A stretch of 64,000 nucleotides of DNA, from NCBI RefSeq assembly GCF_022410465.1, contig NZ_JAJSON010000030.1:62001-126000 (forward strand), read 5' to 3'. The stretch comes from Christiangramia crocea (GTDB lineage Bacteria; Bacteroidota; Bacteroidia; Flavobacteriales; Flavobacteriaceae). The notes beneath the pieces are model-generated. The model made no database searches and was not told where the DNA came from. It saw only the letters and a list, made by a program, of their open reading frames with translations. The stretch's first letter is position 1. Every line of letters starts with the position of its first letter. Position numbers and translations under genes: made by a program. Below are positions 7,717 to 17,109 of this stretch, piece after piece.

Positions 7717-9720
7717 TTAAGCCATTTCGTTAATTTTTCCCTGTAGCAATTTGATCTCATCCCTTAGTCTGGCTGCCTGTATAAAATCTAACTCTTTCGC
7801 TGCGGCTTCCATGGCTTTTCGTTTTTCCCTGATCTTCTTCTCCATCTGGGGTTTGGTAAGATACTCGGCTTCTTCTTCTGCTGCTTTTAGATCAGGACGC
7901 TTCTCGTGCTCATAGATGTCAAGTTTTTCTTTGATCAATGCGCTGTTAAATTTCTTGACTAGGGGTTTAGGGGTGATATTATTTTCTTTATTGTAATCAA
8001 TTTGTTTTCCCCTGCGATATTCGGTTTCATCAATAGTTTTCTGCATGCTATTCGTGATCTTATCGGCATACATGATCGCCTTGCCGTTTACATGTCGCGC
8101 GGCACGTCCAATTGTCTGGGTAAGTGAACGGTTACTTCTAAGAAAACCTTCCTTATCAGCATCGATGATGGCTACCAATGAAACTTCCGGAAGATCCAGC
8201 CCTTCTCTCAACAGGTTGACTCCCACAAGAACATCAAAAAGCCCTTTCCGAAGATCCTGCATAATCTCAACCCTTTCAAGGGTGTCAATATCAGAATGTA
8301 TATAACGGCAGCGAATATCGATCCTTGTAAGGTACTTTGTAAGTTCTTCAGCCATTCGTTTAGTCAGGGTGGTCACCAGGATTCTTTCGTCTTTTTCAAC
8401 TCTCACCTGGATCTCTTCAATGAGGTCGTCTATCTGATTAAGACTTGGCCTAACTTCTATAATGGGATCCAGTAAGCCTGTTGGGCGTATTACCTGTTCT
8501 ACATAAACTCCCTCACTTTTCTGAAGTTCATAATCAGCGGGAGTTGCACTTACATAAATCACCTGATTCTGAAGTGCTTCAAACTCTTCAAATTTCAGCG
8601 GACGGTTATCCATCGCCGCCGGCAATCGGAAACCATATTCCACAAGGGTTTCCTTCCTGGAGCGGTCACCACCATACATGGCATGCACCTGCGGGATTGT
8701 CACATGACTTTCATCAACCACCATCAGGTAATCATCCGGGAAATAATCAAGCAGGCAGAAGGGTCTTGTTCCCGGTTTTCTGCCATCCAGATATCTTGAA
8801 TAATTTTCAATTCCCGAACAATAACCAAGTTCACGGATCATCTCCAGGTCAAAATTAGTTCTTTCATCAAGTCGTTTGGCTTCAAGATGTTTTCCTATAT
8901 CCCGGAAATAATCCACCTGTTTTACCAGGTCATCCTGAATTTCGTGAATGGCGTTCTGCAGGACGTCAGGTGAGGTTACGAACATATTCGCAGGGTAAAT
9001 ATTCAACCTGTCATATTTTTCGATCACATCATTTGTTCCCGGATCAAAAGCTTCAATTTCTTCGATTTCATCACCGAAGAAATGAATTCTGAAGGCATTA
9101 TCGGCATAACTTGGAAATACATCCACCGTATCCCCTTTTATTCTGAAATTTCCATGGCTGAATTCTGCTTCGGTCCTCGAATAAAGACTTTGCACAAGAC
9201 TGTGCAGGAATTTGGTCCTGGAAATCTGCATGTCTCGTTCAATGGAAACTACATTTTTACGGAATTCAACCGGATTCCCAATACCATAAAGGCAGGAGAC
9301 AGAAGCCACAACTATCACGTCCCTTCTTCCGCTTAAAAGAGAAGAAGTGGTGCTTAGTCTGAGTTTCTCGATCTCTTCGTTGATGGAAAGATCTTTTTCT
9401 ATATAAGTTCCTGAGGTAGGAATGAATGCTTCCGGCTGATAGTAGTCGTAATAACTTACAAAATATTCTACCGCATTATCGGGGAAGAACTCCTTGAATT
9501 CTGAATAAAGCTGCGCAGCAAGGGTTTTGTTATGTGCCAGTACCAGTGTGGGCTTTTGAACATCCTCAATGACATTTGCCACGGTAAAGGTCTTTCCTGA
9601 GCCCGTTACTCCAAGTAAAGTTTGATACTGATCATTCCTGTTGATCCCGGAGACCAGTTGTTTTATAGCTTCAGGCTGGTCGCCCGTAGGTTGGTAATCT
9701 GATTTTATATTGAATTTCAT
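7717..9720 (-). CDS. uvrB: Excinuclease ABC subunit B
   Basis: UvrB is the damage-verification helicase of nucleotide excision repair; it loads with UvrA and then recruits UvrC. The 667-residue protein has the normal length and order: Walker A GVTGSGKT at 37-44, the beta-hairpin region [11 protein letters not shown], the DESHVTIPQ box, the helicase half ([34 protein letters not shown]), and a C-terminal UVR motif ([15 protein letters not shown]) that binds UvrC. It starts with ATG at 9720, and a 5' UTR hairpin lies at 9737-9771. No SOS box is recognised. It is downstream of, but 153 bases from, an ABC permease gene, so separate transcription is likely. Confidence 0.98.
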   Translation of the reverse strand: MKFNIKSDYQPTGDQPEAIKQLVSGINRNDQYQTLLGVTGSGKTFTVANVIEDVQKPTLVLAHNKTLAAQLYSEFKEFFPDNAVEYFVSYYDYYQPEAFIPTSGTYIEKDLSINEEIEKLRLSTTSSLLSGRRDVIVVASVSCLYGIGNPVEFRKNVVSIERDMQISRTKFLHSLVQSLYSRTEAEFSHGNFRIKGDTVDVFPSYADNAFRIHFFGDEIEEIEAFDPGTNDVIEKYDRLNIYPANMFVTSPDVLQNAIHEIQDDLVKQVDYFRDIGKHLEAKRLDERTNFDLEMIRELGYCSGIENYSRYLDGRKPGTRPFCLLDYFPDDYLMVVDESHVTIPQVHAMYGGDRSRKETLVEYGFRLPAAMDNRPLKFEEFEALQNQVIYVSATPADYELQKSEGVYVEQVIRPTGLLDPIIEVRPSLNQIDDLIEEIQVRVEKDERILVTTLTKRMAEELTKYLTRIDIRCRYIHSDIDTLERVEIMQDLRKGLFDVLVGVNLLREGLDLPEVSLVAIIDADKEGFLRSNRSLTQTIGRAARHVNGKAIMYADKITNSMQKTIDETEYRRGKQIDYNKENNITPKPLVKKFNSALIKEKLDIYEHEKRPDLKAAEEEAEYLTKPQMEKKIREKRKAMEAAAKELDFIQAARLRDEIKLLQGKINEMA

Positions 9721-9736
9721 TCAGCCCTTTTTCTTT

Positions 9737-9771
9737 TCACCTGGTAACATGATTTTATTTACCGGTCAGGT
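9737..9771 (-). promoter_or_regulatory. Hairpin in the uvrB 5' leader
   Basis: Read on the minus strand, CACCT and GGTAA separated by GACC pair with TTACC and AGGTG, giving a 5+5 bp stem with one bulge and an 11-base loop, ending 17 bases before the uvrB start codon. There is no U-run after it, so it is not a terminator. Function is unknown. Confidence 0.35.
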
Positions 9772-9873
9772 GCAATTCGCCAATAACTATTCTTGTTAAT
9801 GTAAGAAATTTATATGGCTCATTTCATAGCCTTACGAAATTAAGCAATTATCGAACCGAAATCAATTTTAAGA

Positions 9874-10710
9874 TTAAAGATCCCTTTTTCTTAATAAGGC
9901 CAGAGACAGATATACAAATATCGCGATCCAGATGATAACAATAAGTAGCTGATACCAGTGAATGCTGTAATCTTTATCCAATTCAGAACCTATCTGGCTG
10001 GCGGCAGTTTGTACTGCATTAAGTCTGGTAAAGGGTTCTACTATCAAATTACTCATAGACTCCAGTGGAAAGAACTGCATGATCTTTTCAGCAATATCGG
10101 TGTTTCGGAATACCTTAAAATTAAGCACTGCAAAAAGTATGTTTTCAAATATATACCACACCACAAGAAAGCCTAATGCAAAGGCCGATCGTTTTACAAG
10201 GATTCCCAGGAACATACAAAAGGCAAAGAAGCCGGTTAGTTTGATGAAATAGGCAACCAGGTATTCAAGGTCTGAAAAGACAATGGAGAATTCAGTGAAA
10301 TCTGAAAATGAATAACCCAGGATCAGGGAAACCGCAAATAGAAAAAGTGTGGAAATTCCTGAAAACACCAGCACCGTCAGGAATTTAGACATGATAAATT
10401 CCTTTTTGCTAAGTCCGTCGATCAGATTCTGTTTAATGGTGCGGTTACTGTATTCATTGGACATCATGGAGACGATTACAATAGCAAGGAACAGTTTAAG
10501 AAGCGCGGCGATATAACTGTTAAAATGCCATATATAGGGGAAATTGAATATTCCCTGATCGGCTACACGGAACTCTATTTGGCCGATATTGAATTCAATG
10601 GATGCAATAAGAGCAATGAAAGTGATTAAGATAAAATAGGTGATGATCAGAATCCTTGCTGAACGGCTATATCTTAATTTATTATATTCTATATCGAGTA
10701 AACGTAGCAT
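9874..10710 (-). CDS. ABC-2 type transporter permease
   Basis: A 278-residue membrane protein with about six hydrophobic spans (for example ILIITYFILITFIALIASI near the N-terminus and LLIVIIWIAIFVYLSLALL at the end) and a large extracytoplasmic loop after span one, the pattern of ABC-2/NatB-like permeases. NEYSNRTIKQNLIDGLSKKEF is a phrase typical of this family. Its ATG overlaps the stop of the ATPase gene by one base (TAATG), so the two are translationally coupled and form one exporter in the inner membrane. Substrate cannot be predicted; such pairs export ions, lipids, antibiotics or gliding-related cargo. Confidence 0.85.
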   Translation of the reverse strand: MLRLLDIEYNKLRYSRSARILIITYFILITFIALIASIEFNIGQIEFRVADQGIFNFPYIWHFNSYIAALLKLFLAIVIVSMMSNEYSNRTIKQNLIDGLSKKEFIMSKFLTVLVFSGISTLFLFAVSLILGYSFSDFTEFSIVFSDLEYLVAYFIKLTGFFAFCMFLGILVKRSAFALGFLVVWYIFENILFAVLNFKVFRNTDIAEKIMQFFPLESMSNLIVEPFTRLNAVQTAASQIGSELDKDYSIHWYQLLIVIIWIAIFVYLSLALLRKRDL

Positions 10711-11615
10711 TAGTTCTGGGTAGTTTGGTTGGTTAATTGAAGGAATTGCTCTTCAAGGCTTTCTTTACGTTTGATCAGATAGGAGAGGGAAAGACCCTTT
10801 TCAAAAAGGTAAGAGTTGATCTCTTCAGCCTCCATTGGATCATTAAGGAAAGCAGTAAACACACCATCTTTATTGGTTATTTTTTCAATTTTCGGATGGG
10901 CTTCTAATAGCTCCTCCAGCTTTCGCATATCAGTTGCCTTTAACTCAAAGAATCCGTGACTATTTACAATTTCGTCAACAGGACCGCTGTAGAGTTTTAC
11001 TCCTTTCCTGATAATTACTACATGGGAACATACTTTTTCCACTTCATCCAGAAGGTGAGAAGCTAATAGAATTGTGGTGCCACCAGTTGCAATCTTTCTT
11101 ATGATCTCCCTGATCTGATGGATTCCCTGAGGATCGAGTCCGTTGGTGGGCTCATCCAGGATCAGGATCTCAGGGTCGTTCAAAAGAGCAGAAGCGATGG
11201 CAAGACGCTGCTTCATTCCAAGTGAAAAGGTCTTGAATTTACTGTCTTTTCTGTCTAAAAGTCCTACAATTTCAAGTTTCTCATGGATCTTTTGAGTATT
11301 GGTTCCCTTTATTTTACATACCAGACCAAGATTCTGTTCCGCAGTCATATAAGGGTAAAAATTCGGGTGCTCTATGATTGCTCCTACCTTTTTAAGGGCT
11401 TGATGGGTTGAAAGCGTACCATCGAACCATTTGAAATCTCCCGATGTTTTATTGACCACATTCAGTACCATCCCAAGCGTAGTTGATTTTCCGCTTCCGT
11501 TAGGGCCTAAAATGCCATAGACATTCCCTTTTTCTATGCTGAAGCTTAGATTATCAACGGCAGTGAGTTTGCCAAATCTTTTGGTAAGGTTGTTTAAGCT
11601 TAAAATTGTTTCCAA
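10710..11615 (-). CDS. ABC transporter ATP-binding protein
   Basis: A 301-residue ABC ATPase: Walker A GPNGSGKST, a Q-loop region near GAIIEHPNFYPYM, the signature FSLGMKQRLAIAS, Walker B LILDEPTNGLDPQG, and the H-loop ASHLLDEVEKVC. The tail of about 80 residues after the ATPase core matches the DUF4162-like C-terminus of drug and lipid exporters. It lies directly before the permease with a one-base overlap, so it powers that permease. Its start at 11615 is divergent from the kinase-fold gene at 11711. Confidence 0.9.
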   Translation of the reverse strand: METILSLNNLTKRFGKLTAVDNLSFSIEKGNVYGILGPNGSGKSTTLGMVLNVVNKTSGDFKWFDGTLSTHQALKKVGAIIEHPNFYPYMTAEQNLGLVCKIKGTNTQKIHEKLEIVGLLDRKDSKFKTFSLGMKQRLAIASALLNDPEILILDEPTNGLDPQGIHQIREIIRKIATGGTTILLASHLLDEVEKVCSHVVIIRKGVKLYSGPVDEIVNSHGFFELKATDMRKLEELLEAHPKIEKITNKDGVFTAFLNDPMEAEEINSYLFEKGLSLSYLIKRKESLEEQFLQLTNQTTQN

Positions 11616-11683
11616 GATTGATGAAGTGTTTAAAATACGACGTCTAAAATAGGATTTTGTTACAGGTTTCCCTATAATAAGCT

Positions 11684-11691
11684 TAATTTTG
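11684..11691 (+). promoter_or_regulatory. Candidate -7 promoter element
   Basis: TAATTTTG is a full match to the Bacteroidota -7 consensus TAnnTTTG, 19 bases before the start at 11711. A TTG at 11657-11659 is a possible -33 element, but its 24-base spacing is longer than usual. Confidence 0.45.
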
Positions 11692-11710
11692 AGAAAAACG
11701 AGGTTTACCT

Positions 11711-12775
11711 ATGGAAGAAAAATTGATGTCAAAGAAAAAGCCTTCTTTTCCAGTAAATGAACGCTTTAACCGATATCTGGCAAAATATAACCGAAATACC
11801 AAGATCCCTGTTTTTTATGATGATCTCCTGAGGTTCTCAGGATCTATCGTGGTTTATGATCAGCATGATGAAGACACCTTTTGGGTGCGTTGTTATTATC
11901 CCGACCATGAACGAATAGAAATGGATAACAGCCTGAAAAAGGTATATACCATACTGCACTCCGATGGTAGTGAGGATTCTCTGGAATGGCTGAATGTGGA
12001 TGCTATAGATTACTGTACTTTCGGAAATTCCAAGCCTTTCAGAATAAAGGTAAGAAATATCCTGAACGACAGTTTTACTTATTTCTATGTAAAAAAAGCC
12101 GATGCCTCGCGTTTGTACGGACTCGAATTTGAGCATTTACTTTCCCCGCATCGAATTAATTTCCTGGTCTATAAAGACACGCTTATCGAAGAGCATATTG
12201 CCGGAATTCCCGGTGATGTTTTCATAGATGATCATCTACCTGAATGTGACCTTAGAGCGCAGACCCAGATCGCCAAGCAATTCGTTAAATTCAATGAGCG
12301 ATGTACGGTTAGGTTGTTGGGCGATATGCGTTCATATAACTATGTGGTGATCCCAACCCACGATTTTGACCATGTTGAATATCAGATACGGGCAATAGAT
12401 TTCGATCAGCAATGCTATGAGGGAAATCTGAAGGTGTACCGTCCGCAGTTCTTCAAGGAAAATTTCAAGATGGTAAAACTGGTTTCCGAAAAGCTGGAAG
12501 AATCATCGATCGAACAATACCGGAAGGAAGAACGTTCCCTCCTTGCCAAAAGGATGATCAATACGAAGAGCAGGTACAAGGAGCTCATACGATGTATGAT
12601 AAACGATCACGTTTCTACTAAGGATAATGTGAAGGAATTAAGAAATGATCTGTATTCTTTTTCAAAGGATATGAAGTTCAAACGTGCGAGTACCATGGGA
12701 CAGATCTTAAGAACAGCGCTGGATTTCGTGAAACGCAATTATGAGAATGTGAATACGCAGCGCATGCTGGAGTAG
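11711..12775 (+). CDS. Kinase-fold (aminoglycoside-phosphotransferase-like) protein, uncharacterised
   Basis: I do not recognise a named family. The 354-residue protein carries features that look like a protein-kinase-like fold: FYVKKADASRLYGLEFE (possible ATP-binding lysine and helix-C glutamate near 128-142), a hinge-like stretch TLIEEHIAGIPGD (158-169), then LLGDMRSYN with D205 and N210 at the D-to-N spacing of the HGDxxxxN catalytic loop, and IDFD with D230/D232 in place of DFG. The N-terminal 110 residues may form an extra domain (VVYDQHDEDTFWVRCYY). The C-terminal 100 residues are helical and charged. A second Met six codons in is an alternative start. It is divergent from the ABC pair and followed by a repeat. 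Substrate is unknown, and the fold assignment is my inference. Confidence 0.55.
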   Translation: MEEKLMSKKKPSFPVNERFNRYLAKYNRNTKIPVFYDDLLRFSGSIVVYDQHDEDTFWVRCYYPDHERIEMDNSLKKVYTILHSDGSEDSLEWLNVDAIDYCTFGNSKPFRIKVRNILNDSFTYFYVKKADASRLYGLEFEHLLSPHRINFLVYKDTLIEEHIAGIPGDVFIDDHLPECDLRAQTQIAKQFVKFNERCTVRLLGDMRSYNYVVIPTHDFDHVEYQIRAIDFDQQCYEGNLKVYRPQFFKENFKMVKLVSEKLEESSIEQYRKEERSLLAKRMINTKSRYKELIRCMINDHVSTKDNVKELRNDLYSFSKDMKFKRASTMGQILRTALDFVKRNYENVNTQRMLE

Positions 12776-12810
12776 TTTTTAAGCTTTAAGTTAAAAATGC
12801 TTCTATAAGT

Positions 12811-12872
12811 CGTTACTGCGAACGGAGTGAAGCAGTCTAATTATAAGATTCCTTCGCTTCGCTCGGAACGAC
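12811..12872. repeat. REP-like palindromic intergenic repeat
   Basis: Two imperfectly complementary arms, about 12811-12838 (containing GAACGGAGTGAAGCAGTCT) and 12847-12872 (containing CTTCGCTTCGCTCGGAACGAC), form a long stem around an AT-rich loop. The CGAAGCGAAG-type arms resemble the short dispersed palindromes common between genes in Flavobacteriia. It lies between convergent genes. No RAYT transposase was seen in the window. Confidence 0.6.
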
Positions 12873-12928
12873 AGTTCGAATGAGCTTTAAGCATATAGCT
12901 TAAAACTTGCTGCTCTTAAAGCTTATAA

Positions 12929-13987
12929 CTATTTCTTCTCTTCCTTATTGAAATAGACCAGGTAGTAATACATCTGTTTTTCCTCATCCCAGCCTTTTTC
13001 CACGAATTTATCGGCAGACTCGGCATTCACGAAATCCATCTTGATCTGGATATTCGTATCAAGCGTGATCACATTTTTGATCTTTTTTCGGGCATCAGTC
13101 ACCGCTTTATTGGCGATTGGGAAATTGGTAAGGTCTTCAACCTTATATTTTGGGGCCTTTTCGACCTTGTAATTCTGAAATTCAGGTATCAAAGCCGGAT
13201 TATCTATTACCGAATTGATATAATTCGATTCTTCAAAATCGTCGTTCTTGGCAAAATAATCCATACTTCTGTTCATGAAAAGCACTTCCTGCTTCTTGTC
13301 TTCCGCAGGCAGAACCACATCTTTCGCGAAGTTCTTGGCGAAGTTCAAATAGTTCTTGGTAAAGTAATTTTCGTCTGCCAGCACATCCACTCCAAGGAAA
13401 TTTTCCAGCCAGTATTTGGCATCATAGCGATTGGAATCTACAGAAAGGATTTTATAGCCCTCAGCCCGGTTTTTATTGAAAATGATCGCACCCTTGTCTA
13501 ATTTGTTGAGGTTTACACCCTGCTGGACGATCATATCTAGATTACTTCCTTTTTGTTCAAACTGTAGGAAGTCGTGTTTCAATTCAGATTTAAAGATCCC
13601 GATCCCGGAAACTTTCTCGTTGTCAATCTGAAGATTATCGAAATAGACCACATAAACCTCCCCGCTTTTTATGTGCGGATGGCTGGACTGCTCATACAAA
13701 AGAGTTGCGATCTTTTTCGAGTATTCGTGACTATTCAACGGATCGTCAAAAATGGAATTTGAAAGATTATAAAGCTCATGGAATTCAAGATCACTTTCAT
13801 GATGAAAGCGATAATAAGACTCCTCTTTTTCCCGAAAAGGTTTCAGAAAATACTCCTTGATAAGGGGCTTTATCTCGTCATTCAAATGATAAGTAGAGGC
13901 CGAAAGGAAAATGTTCTCACCTCGGCTTTTATTTCCTACACGGTGTATGGAAAGTGATTCAATTTGAGCGTTAAAAAGATTGATCAT
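12929..13987 (-). CDS. NdpA-like nucleoid-associated protein (PF04245 type)
   Basis: This 352-residue soluble protein resembles the 37-kDa nucleoid-associated protein family, whose Escherichia coli member YejK/NdpA co-purifies with the nucleoid. It shows the usual opening (SIHRVGNKSRGENIFLS), a conserved mid-section (VYVVYFDNLQIDNEKVSGIGIFKSE), KGAIIFNKNRAEGYKILSVD, and a late segment with NIQIKMDFVNAESAD. The sequence is lysine- and glutamate-rich with no signal peptide. Function is poorly defined, possibly DNA binding. It is followed on the minus strand by an intergenic repeat region and preceded by the pRiA4b-like gene 64 bases upstream. Confidence 0.75.
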   Translation of the reverse strand: MINLFNAQIESLSIHRVGNKSRGENIFLSASTYHLNDEIKPLIKEYFLKPFREKEESYYRFHHESDLEFHELYNLSNSIFDDPLNSHEYSKKIATLLYEQSSHPHIKSGEVYVVYFDNLQIDNEKVSGIGIFKSELKHDFLQFEQKGSNLDMIVQQGVNLNKLDKGAIIFNKNRAEGYKILSVDSNRYDAKYWLENFLGVDVLADENYFTKNYLNFAKNFAKDVVLPAEDKKQEVLFMNRSMDYFAKNDDFEESNYINSVIDNPALIPEFQNYKVEKAPKYKVEDLTNFPIANKAVTDARKKIKNVITLDTNIQIKMDFVNAESADKFVEKGWDEEKQMYYYLVYFNKEEKK

Positions 13988-14051
13988 TTATAAAAGGTAA
14001 ATGAGTTAAAAGTTAAAAAGTAAAAAAGAGGTATGAGTCCCGGATCGCTAG

Positions 14052-14564
14052 TTAACTCCAGTTCTCATCAAAAGATAAGTTGTCCAGGTCATCTGAATCG
14101 AAGTCATCATTATAATCCCCGTTCAGGAAGCCTTCATCTTCACCTTTAAATTCCTTATCAGGAGCGTTCTCCGGGATCTGGCCATGAACGAACATGAGAT
14201 TAGGATAATCGCGGCCTTCTTCTATTTCAGCTATCTGAGCAAGCTCCACAAAGAAAGTCCACATTTTCAGAAAATCATAAACATAGATAAGCTTGGTCTG
14301 AGATTCTGAAACTACGCTATCCAGGGTTGTCTCGTTCATAAGTTTAATGGAAGTATCATGACCGCTCATATCGAACTGGTGAATTTCCTCCCCCTGGTTC
14401 CATTCTTCATCGCTTATATAAAAAGAGGCCATTTCGGTTCCGTCAAAACCAAAGGACTGGACAATGGTATTATGTAGATCTTCCAGGGTACTTTCCTGAA
14501 GCATCTCTATATCTCTGAACACATCTTCATCTGCATCGAGAATTACTCTGAATCTATAGACCAT
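14052..14564 (-). CDS. pRiA4b ORF-3-like protein (PF07929)
   Basis: A 170-residue acidic protein that starts VYRFRVILDADEDVFRDIEMLQESTLEDLH, the standard opening of the pRiA4b ORF-3/IS1096 TnpR-like domain, followed by SFGFDGTEMASFYISD and a later YVYDFLKMWTFFVE segment. The last 35 residues are very rich in Asp, Asn and Glu. The family is found both as mobile-element passengers and as chromosomal proteins; nothing mobile is seen here, so this is probably a resident Bacteroidota copy. Its function is unknown. It lies between the heme A synthase and the NdpA-like gene on the same strand. Confidence 0.75.
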   Translation of the reverse strand: MVYRFRVILDADEDVFRDIEMLQESTLEDLHNTIVQSFGFDGTEMASFYISDEEWNQGEEIHQFDMSGHDTSIKLMNETTLDSVVSESQTKLIYVYDFLKMWTFFVELAQIAEIEEGRDYPNLMFVHGQIPENAPDKEFKGEDEGFLNGDYNDDFDSDDLDNLSFDENWS

Positions 14565-14614
14565 AACTAATAAATTTGGATTACAAAGATACGTATTTAG
14601 ATAGAAAACCGAAG

Positions 14615-15628
14615 TTATTTACTAAATCTGTGGAGAGTAAAGGTCATACCTGCAAGAAGCAGAAATGCCCCCACCTGATGTAAAACGCCAAGCCAGATTG
14701 GGACAGCATAGATAAGTGTGTAAACCCCCAGAATAAACTGGACAAATACCATCACCAGGAGGAAATTAATCCCATTCTTTTGAGGTGTTGACAGCTGCAT
14801 TTTCCTGGATCTGTACCAGATATACCCGATCACGGCCACCACGATATAGGCAAGGTAACGATGAATGAACTGCACGCCACTCTTACCTTCAATAAAATTA
14901 CGCCATACAGGAGATTGTTCGATATAAACCGTTTCATGAATTAGTTTGCCTTCTGCCATCATAGGCCAGAAATTATGAATAAAACCGGCATCGAGTCCAG
15001 CCACGAAAGCACCCCAAACGATTTGAACGAGCAATATAGCCATCCCGATTCTAATAAGATTTCGAAAACCGGGAGCGATTTTTTTTCGGTTTGGATAAAT
15101 AATATCCAGCGCAACCCAGAGGGCATAAGCAAAAGTGACAAATGCAGTGGTAAGATGCATCGCCAGTCTGTAATGGCTAACCCAAGGCATATCCACAAGT
15201 CCGCTTTTCACCATATACCAGCCAAGAAAACCCTGGAATGCTCCTAAAGCCAGTAGGATTAATGACTTTTTTATGATAGACCGTGAAAGTTGTTTTCTGA
15301 TAAGGAAATAGAGAAAAGGAATTAGGAAAACCACTCCTATGAGTCTTCCTATAACACGATGTATCCATTCCCAGAAATAAATATTCTTGAAATCTTCAAG
15401 ACTGAAATGATAATGTAATTTTTGGTATTCAGGGTACTGTTTATAAAGTTCAAAAGCTTCCTGCCATTCCTGGTCATTCATTGGCGGGATGGTTCCGCTT
15501 ATAAGTTTATAGTTAGAAATTGATAAGCCCGAATTAGTAAGTCTGGTTATTCCACCTACTATTACCATTATAAAAATGAGTAAACATCCGGTAAGCAGCC
15601 AGTAAACTACCTTTTTGTTGTCTTTCAT
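14615..15628 (-). CDS. ctaA: Heme A synthase (COX15/CtaA family)
   Basis: This integral membrane enzyme oxidises the methyl group of heme O to make heme A for cytochrome c oxidase. The 337-residue protein has eight predicted membrane spans in two similar four-helix halves. Family motifs visible are GGITRLTNSGLSIS after span one, EWIHRVIGRLIG and, in the second half, FIHRYLAYIVV and HQVGAFLLL, which carry the heme-ligand histidines. The RLTxSGLS loop and paired histidines make this a secure call. It implies an aerobic organism with an aa3-type oxidase. The next gene upstream is cca, 31 bases away. Confidence 0.95.
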   Translation of the reverse strand: MKDNKKVVYWLLTGCLLIFIMVIVGGITRLTNSGLSISNYKLISGTIPPMNDQEWQEAFELYKQYPEYQKLHYHFSLEDFKNIYFWEWIHRVIGRLIGVVFLIPFLYFLIRKQLSRSIIKKSLILLALGAFQGFLGWYMVKSGLVDMPWVSHYRLAMHLTTAFVTFAYALWVALDIIYPNRKKIAPGFRNLIRIGMAILLVQIVWGAFVAGLDAGFIHNFWPMMAEGKLIHETVYIEQSPVWRNFIEGKSGVQFIHRYLAYIVVAVIGYIWYRSRKMQLSTPQKNGINFLLVMVFVQFILGVYTLIYAVPIWLGVLHQVGAFLLLAGMTFTLHRFSK

Positions 15629-15659
15629 CGAAATAAGGTTAAGTATATAAAACTCAAAA

Positions 15660-17105
15660 TCATTTGGCGGTTGGATTGTCTTTAACAGTTAGGCCTAATT
15701 CTTTTCCTTTTTCCAACATGAAATCACGCGCCGGTTCATATTGATTTGGAATGTCCCCCTCTAATATAGCTTCCTTTATCGCGTCTTTGATCTGGCCTAC
15801 TTCACGGCTGGGGTTTATTCCAAAGGTCGCCATGATCTCTTCCCCACTTACAGGCGGCTGGAAGTTGCGTATATGATCGCGTTCCTCAACTTCCTGGATT
15901 TTCTCCCTTACCTTTTTGAAGTTATTGTGATACTTTTTGAAACGTTTAGGGTTCTTGGTAGTGATGTCGGCCTCGCACAATGTCATAAGATCTTCAATAT
16001 TATCACCGGCATCGAACACCAGTCTTCTCACAGCAGAGTCGGTCACATTTTCATCGGCAATGGCTATAGGCCTGGAACTTAATAATACCATTTTCTGAAC
16101 GAATTTCATCTTTTCATTCAGCGGTAATCTTAATCTTTTAAATAGTTTAAAGACCATTTTTGCTCCAACGAACTCGTGGCCATGGAAGGTCCATCCAATT
16201 TTTTTGTGGAACTTTTTTGTAGGCGCTTTTCCAATATCGTGTAGAAGTGCCGCCCATCTTAACCAAAGATCTTCTGTATTTTCTGAAATGTTATCCACGA
16301 CTTCCAGGGTATGCCAGAAATTATCCTTGTGTTTCTGACCTTCCACTTCATCTATTCCCTGTAAGGCGGTAAGTTCAGGAAGGATTTTCTTTAATAAGCC
16401 GGTTTTAAATAGAAGGGCAAATCCCTTAGAAGGTTTTGGGCTAAGAATGATCTTGTTAAGTTCGTCTACAATACGCTCCTTTGAAATGATCTTTATTCTT
16501 TCGCGGTTCCTTTTGATGGCTTTGAGCGATTCAGCTTCAATGATAAAGTTGAGCTGGGTGGCAAACCTTATTGCGCGGTACATTCTAAGAGGATCATCAG
16601 AATAGGTGATATCTGGATCCAGCGGGGTTCGGATCATCTTGTTTTTCAGGTCATCATACCCATTAAAAGGATCCAGCAGATCTCCAAATCCATCTTTGTT
16701 CAACTTTAGAGCCAGAGCATTTATGGTGAAATCACGTCTATTCTGGTCGTCTTCCAGAGTTCCGTCTTCCACGATGGGTTTTCTACTGTCTTTGCGGTAG
16801 CTTTCTTTCCGTGCCCCCACAAATTCAATATCATGATCGCTGGCGCGTAACATCGCGGTTCCAAAATTCTTGAAAATCTGGACTTTGGGTTTATTTGGCA
16901 GCTTTTCAGAGACCTTTTTCGCAAGTGCAATTCCACTGCCCACAGCAACGATATCAATATCCTTGGGCTCGCCACGATCAAGGATATGATCACGAACAAA
17001 TCCACCTATTACGTAGGCATCTACAGAAAGTTCTTCCGCAGCTTCTGAAATAATATTGAAAACAGGATGATGTAAAGCTTTACTGTAATTGTGGTGTTTC
17101 GGCAT
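15660..17105 (-). CDS. cca: CCA tRNA nucleotidyltransferase with HD domain
   Basis: This enzyme adds or repairs the CCA end of tRNAs. The 481-residue protein shows the class II nucleotidyltransferase head (YVIGGFVRDHILDR, then DIDIVAVG with the metal-binding aspartates), RRDFTINALAL, the RMYRAIRFATQL element, and an HD phosphohydrolase-type domain (HTLEVVDN, LLHDIGKAP, HGHEFVG; about 245-370). The C-terminus ends near LGLTVKDNPTAK. It follows tsaC by only four bases, so both tRNA-processing genes share a transcript with the glycosyltransferase upstream. Confidence 0.93.
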   Translation of the reverse strand: MPKHHNYSKALHHPVFNIISEAAEELSVDAYVIGGFVRDHILDRGEPKDIDIVAVGSGIALAKKVSEKLPNKPKVQIFKNFGTAMLRASDHDIEFVGARKESYRKDSRKPIVEDGTLEDDQNRRDFTINALALKLNKDGFGDLLDPFNGYDDLKNKMIRTPLDPDITYSDDPLRMYRAIRFATQLNFIIEAESLKAIKRNRERIKIISKERIVDELNKIILSPKPSKGFALLFKTGLLKKILPELTALQGIDEVEGQKHKDNFWHTLEVVDNISENTEDLWLRWAALLHDIGKAPTKKFHKKIGWTFHGHEFVGAKMVFKLFKRLRLPLNEKMKFVQKMVLLSSRPIAIADENVTDSAVRRLVFDAGDNIEDLMTLCEADITTKNPKRFKKYHNNFKKVREKIQEVEERDHIRNFQPPVSGEEIMATFGINPSREVGQIKDAIKEAILEGDIPNQYEPARDFMLEKGKELGLTVKDNPTAK

Positions 17106-17109
17106 CTGT

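Noticed and set aside
14052-14564. Mobile-element cargo, because the pRiA4b ORF-3 family is found near transposons
   Set aside because: No transposase, terminal repeats or target duplication nearby, and the flanking genes are housekeeping.
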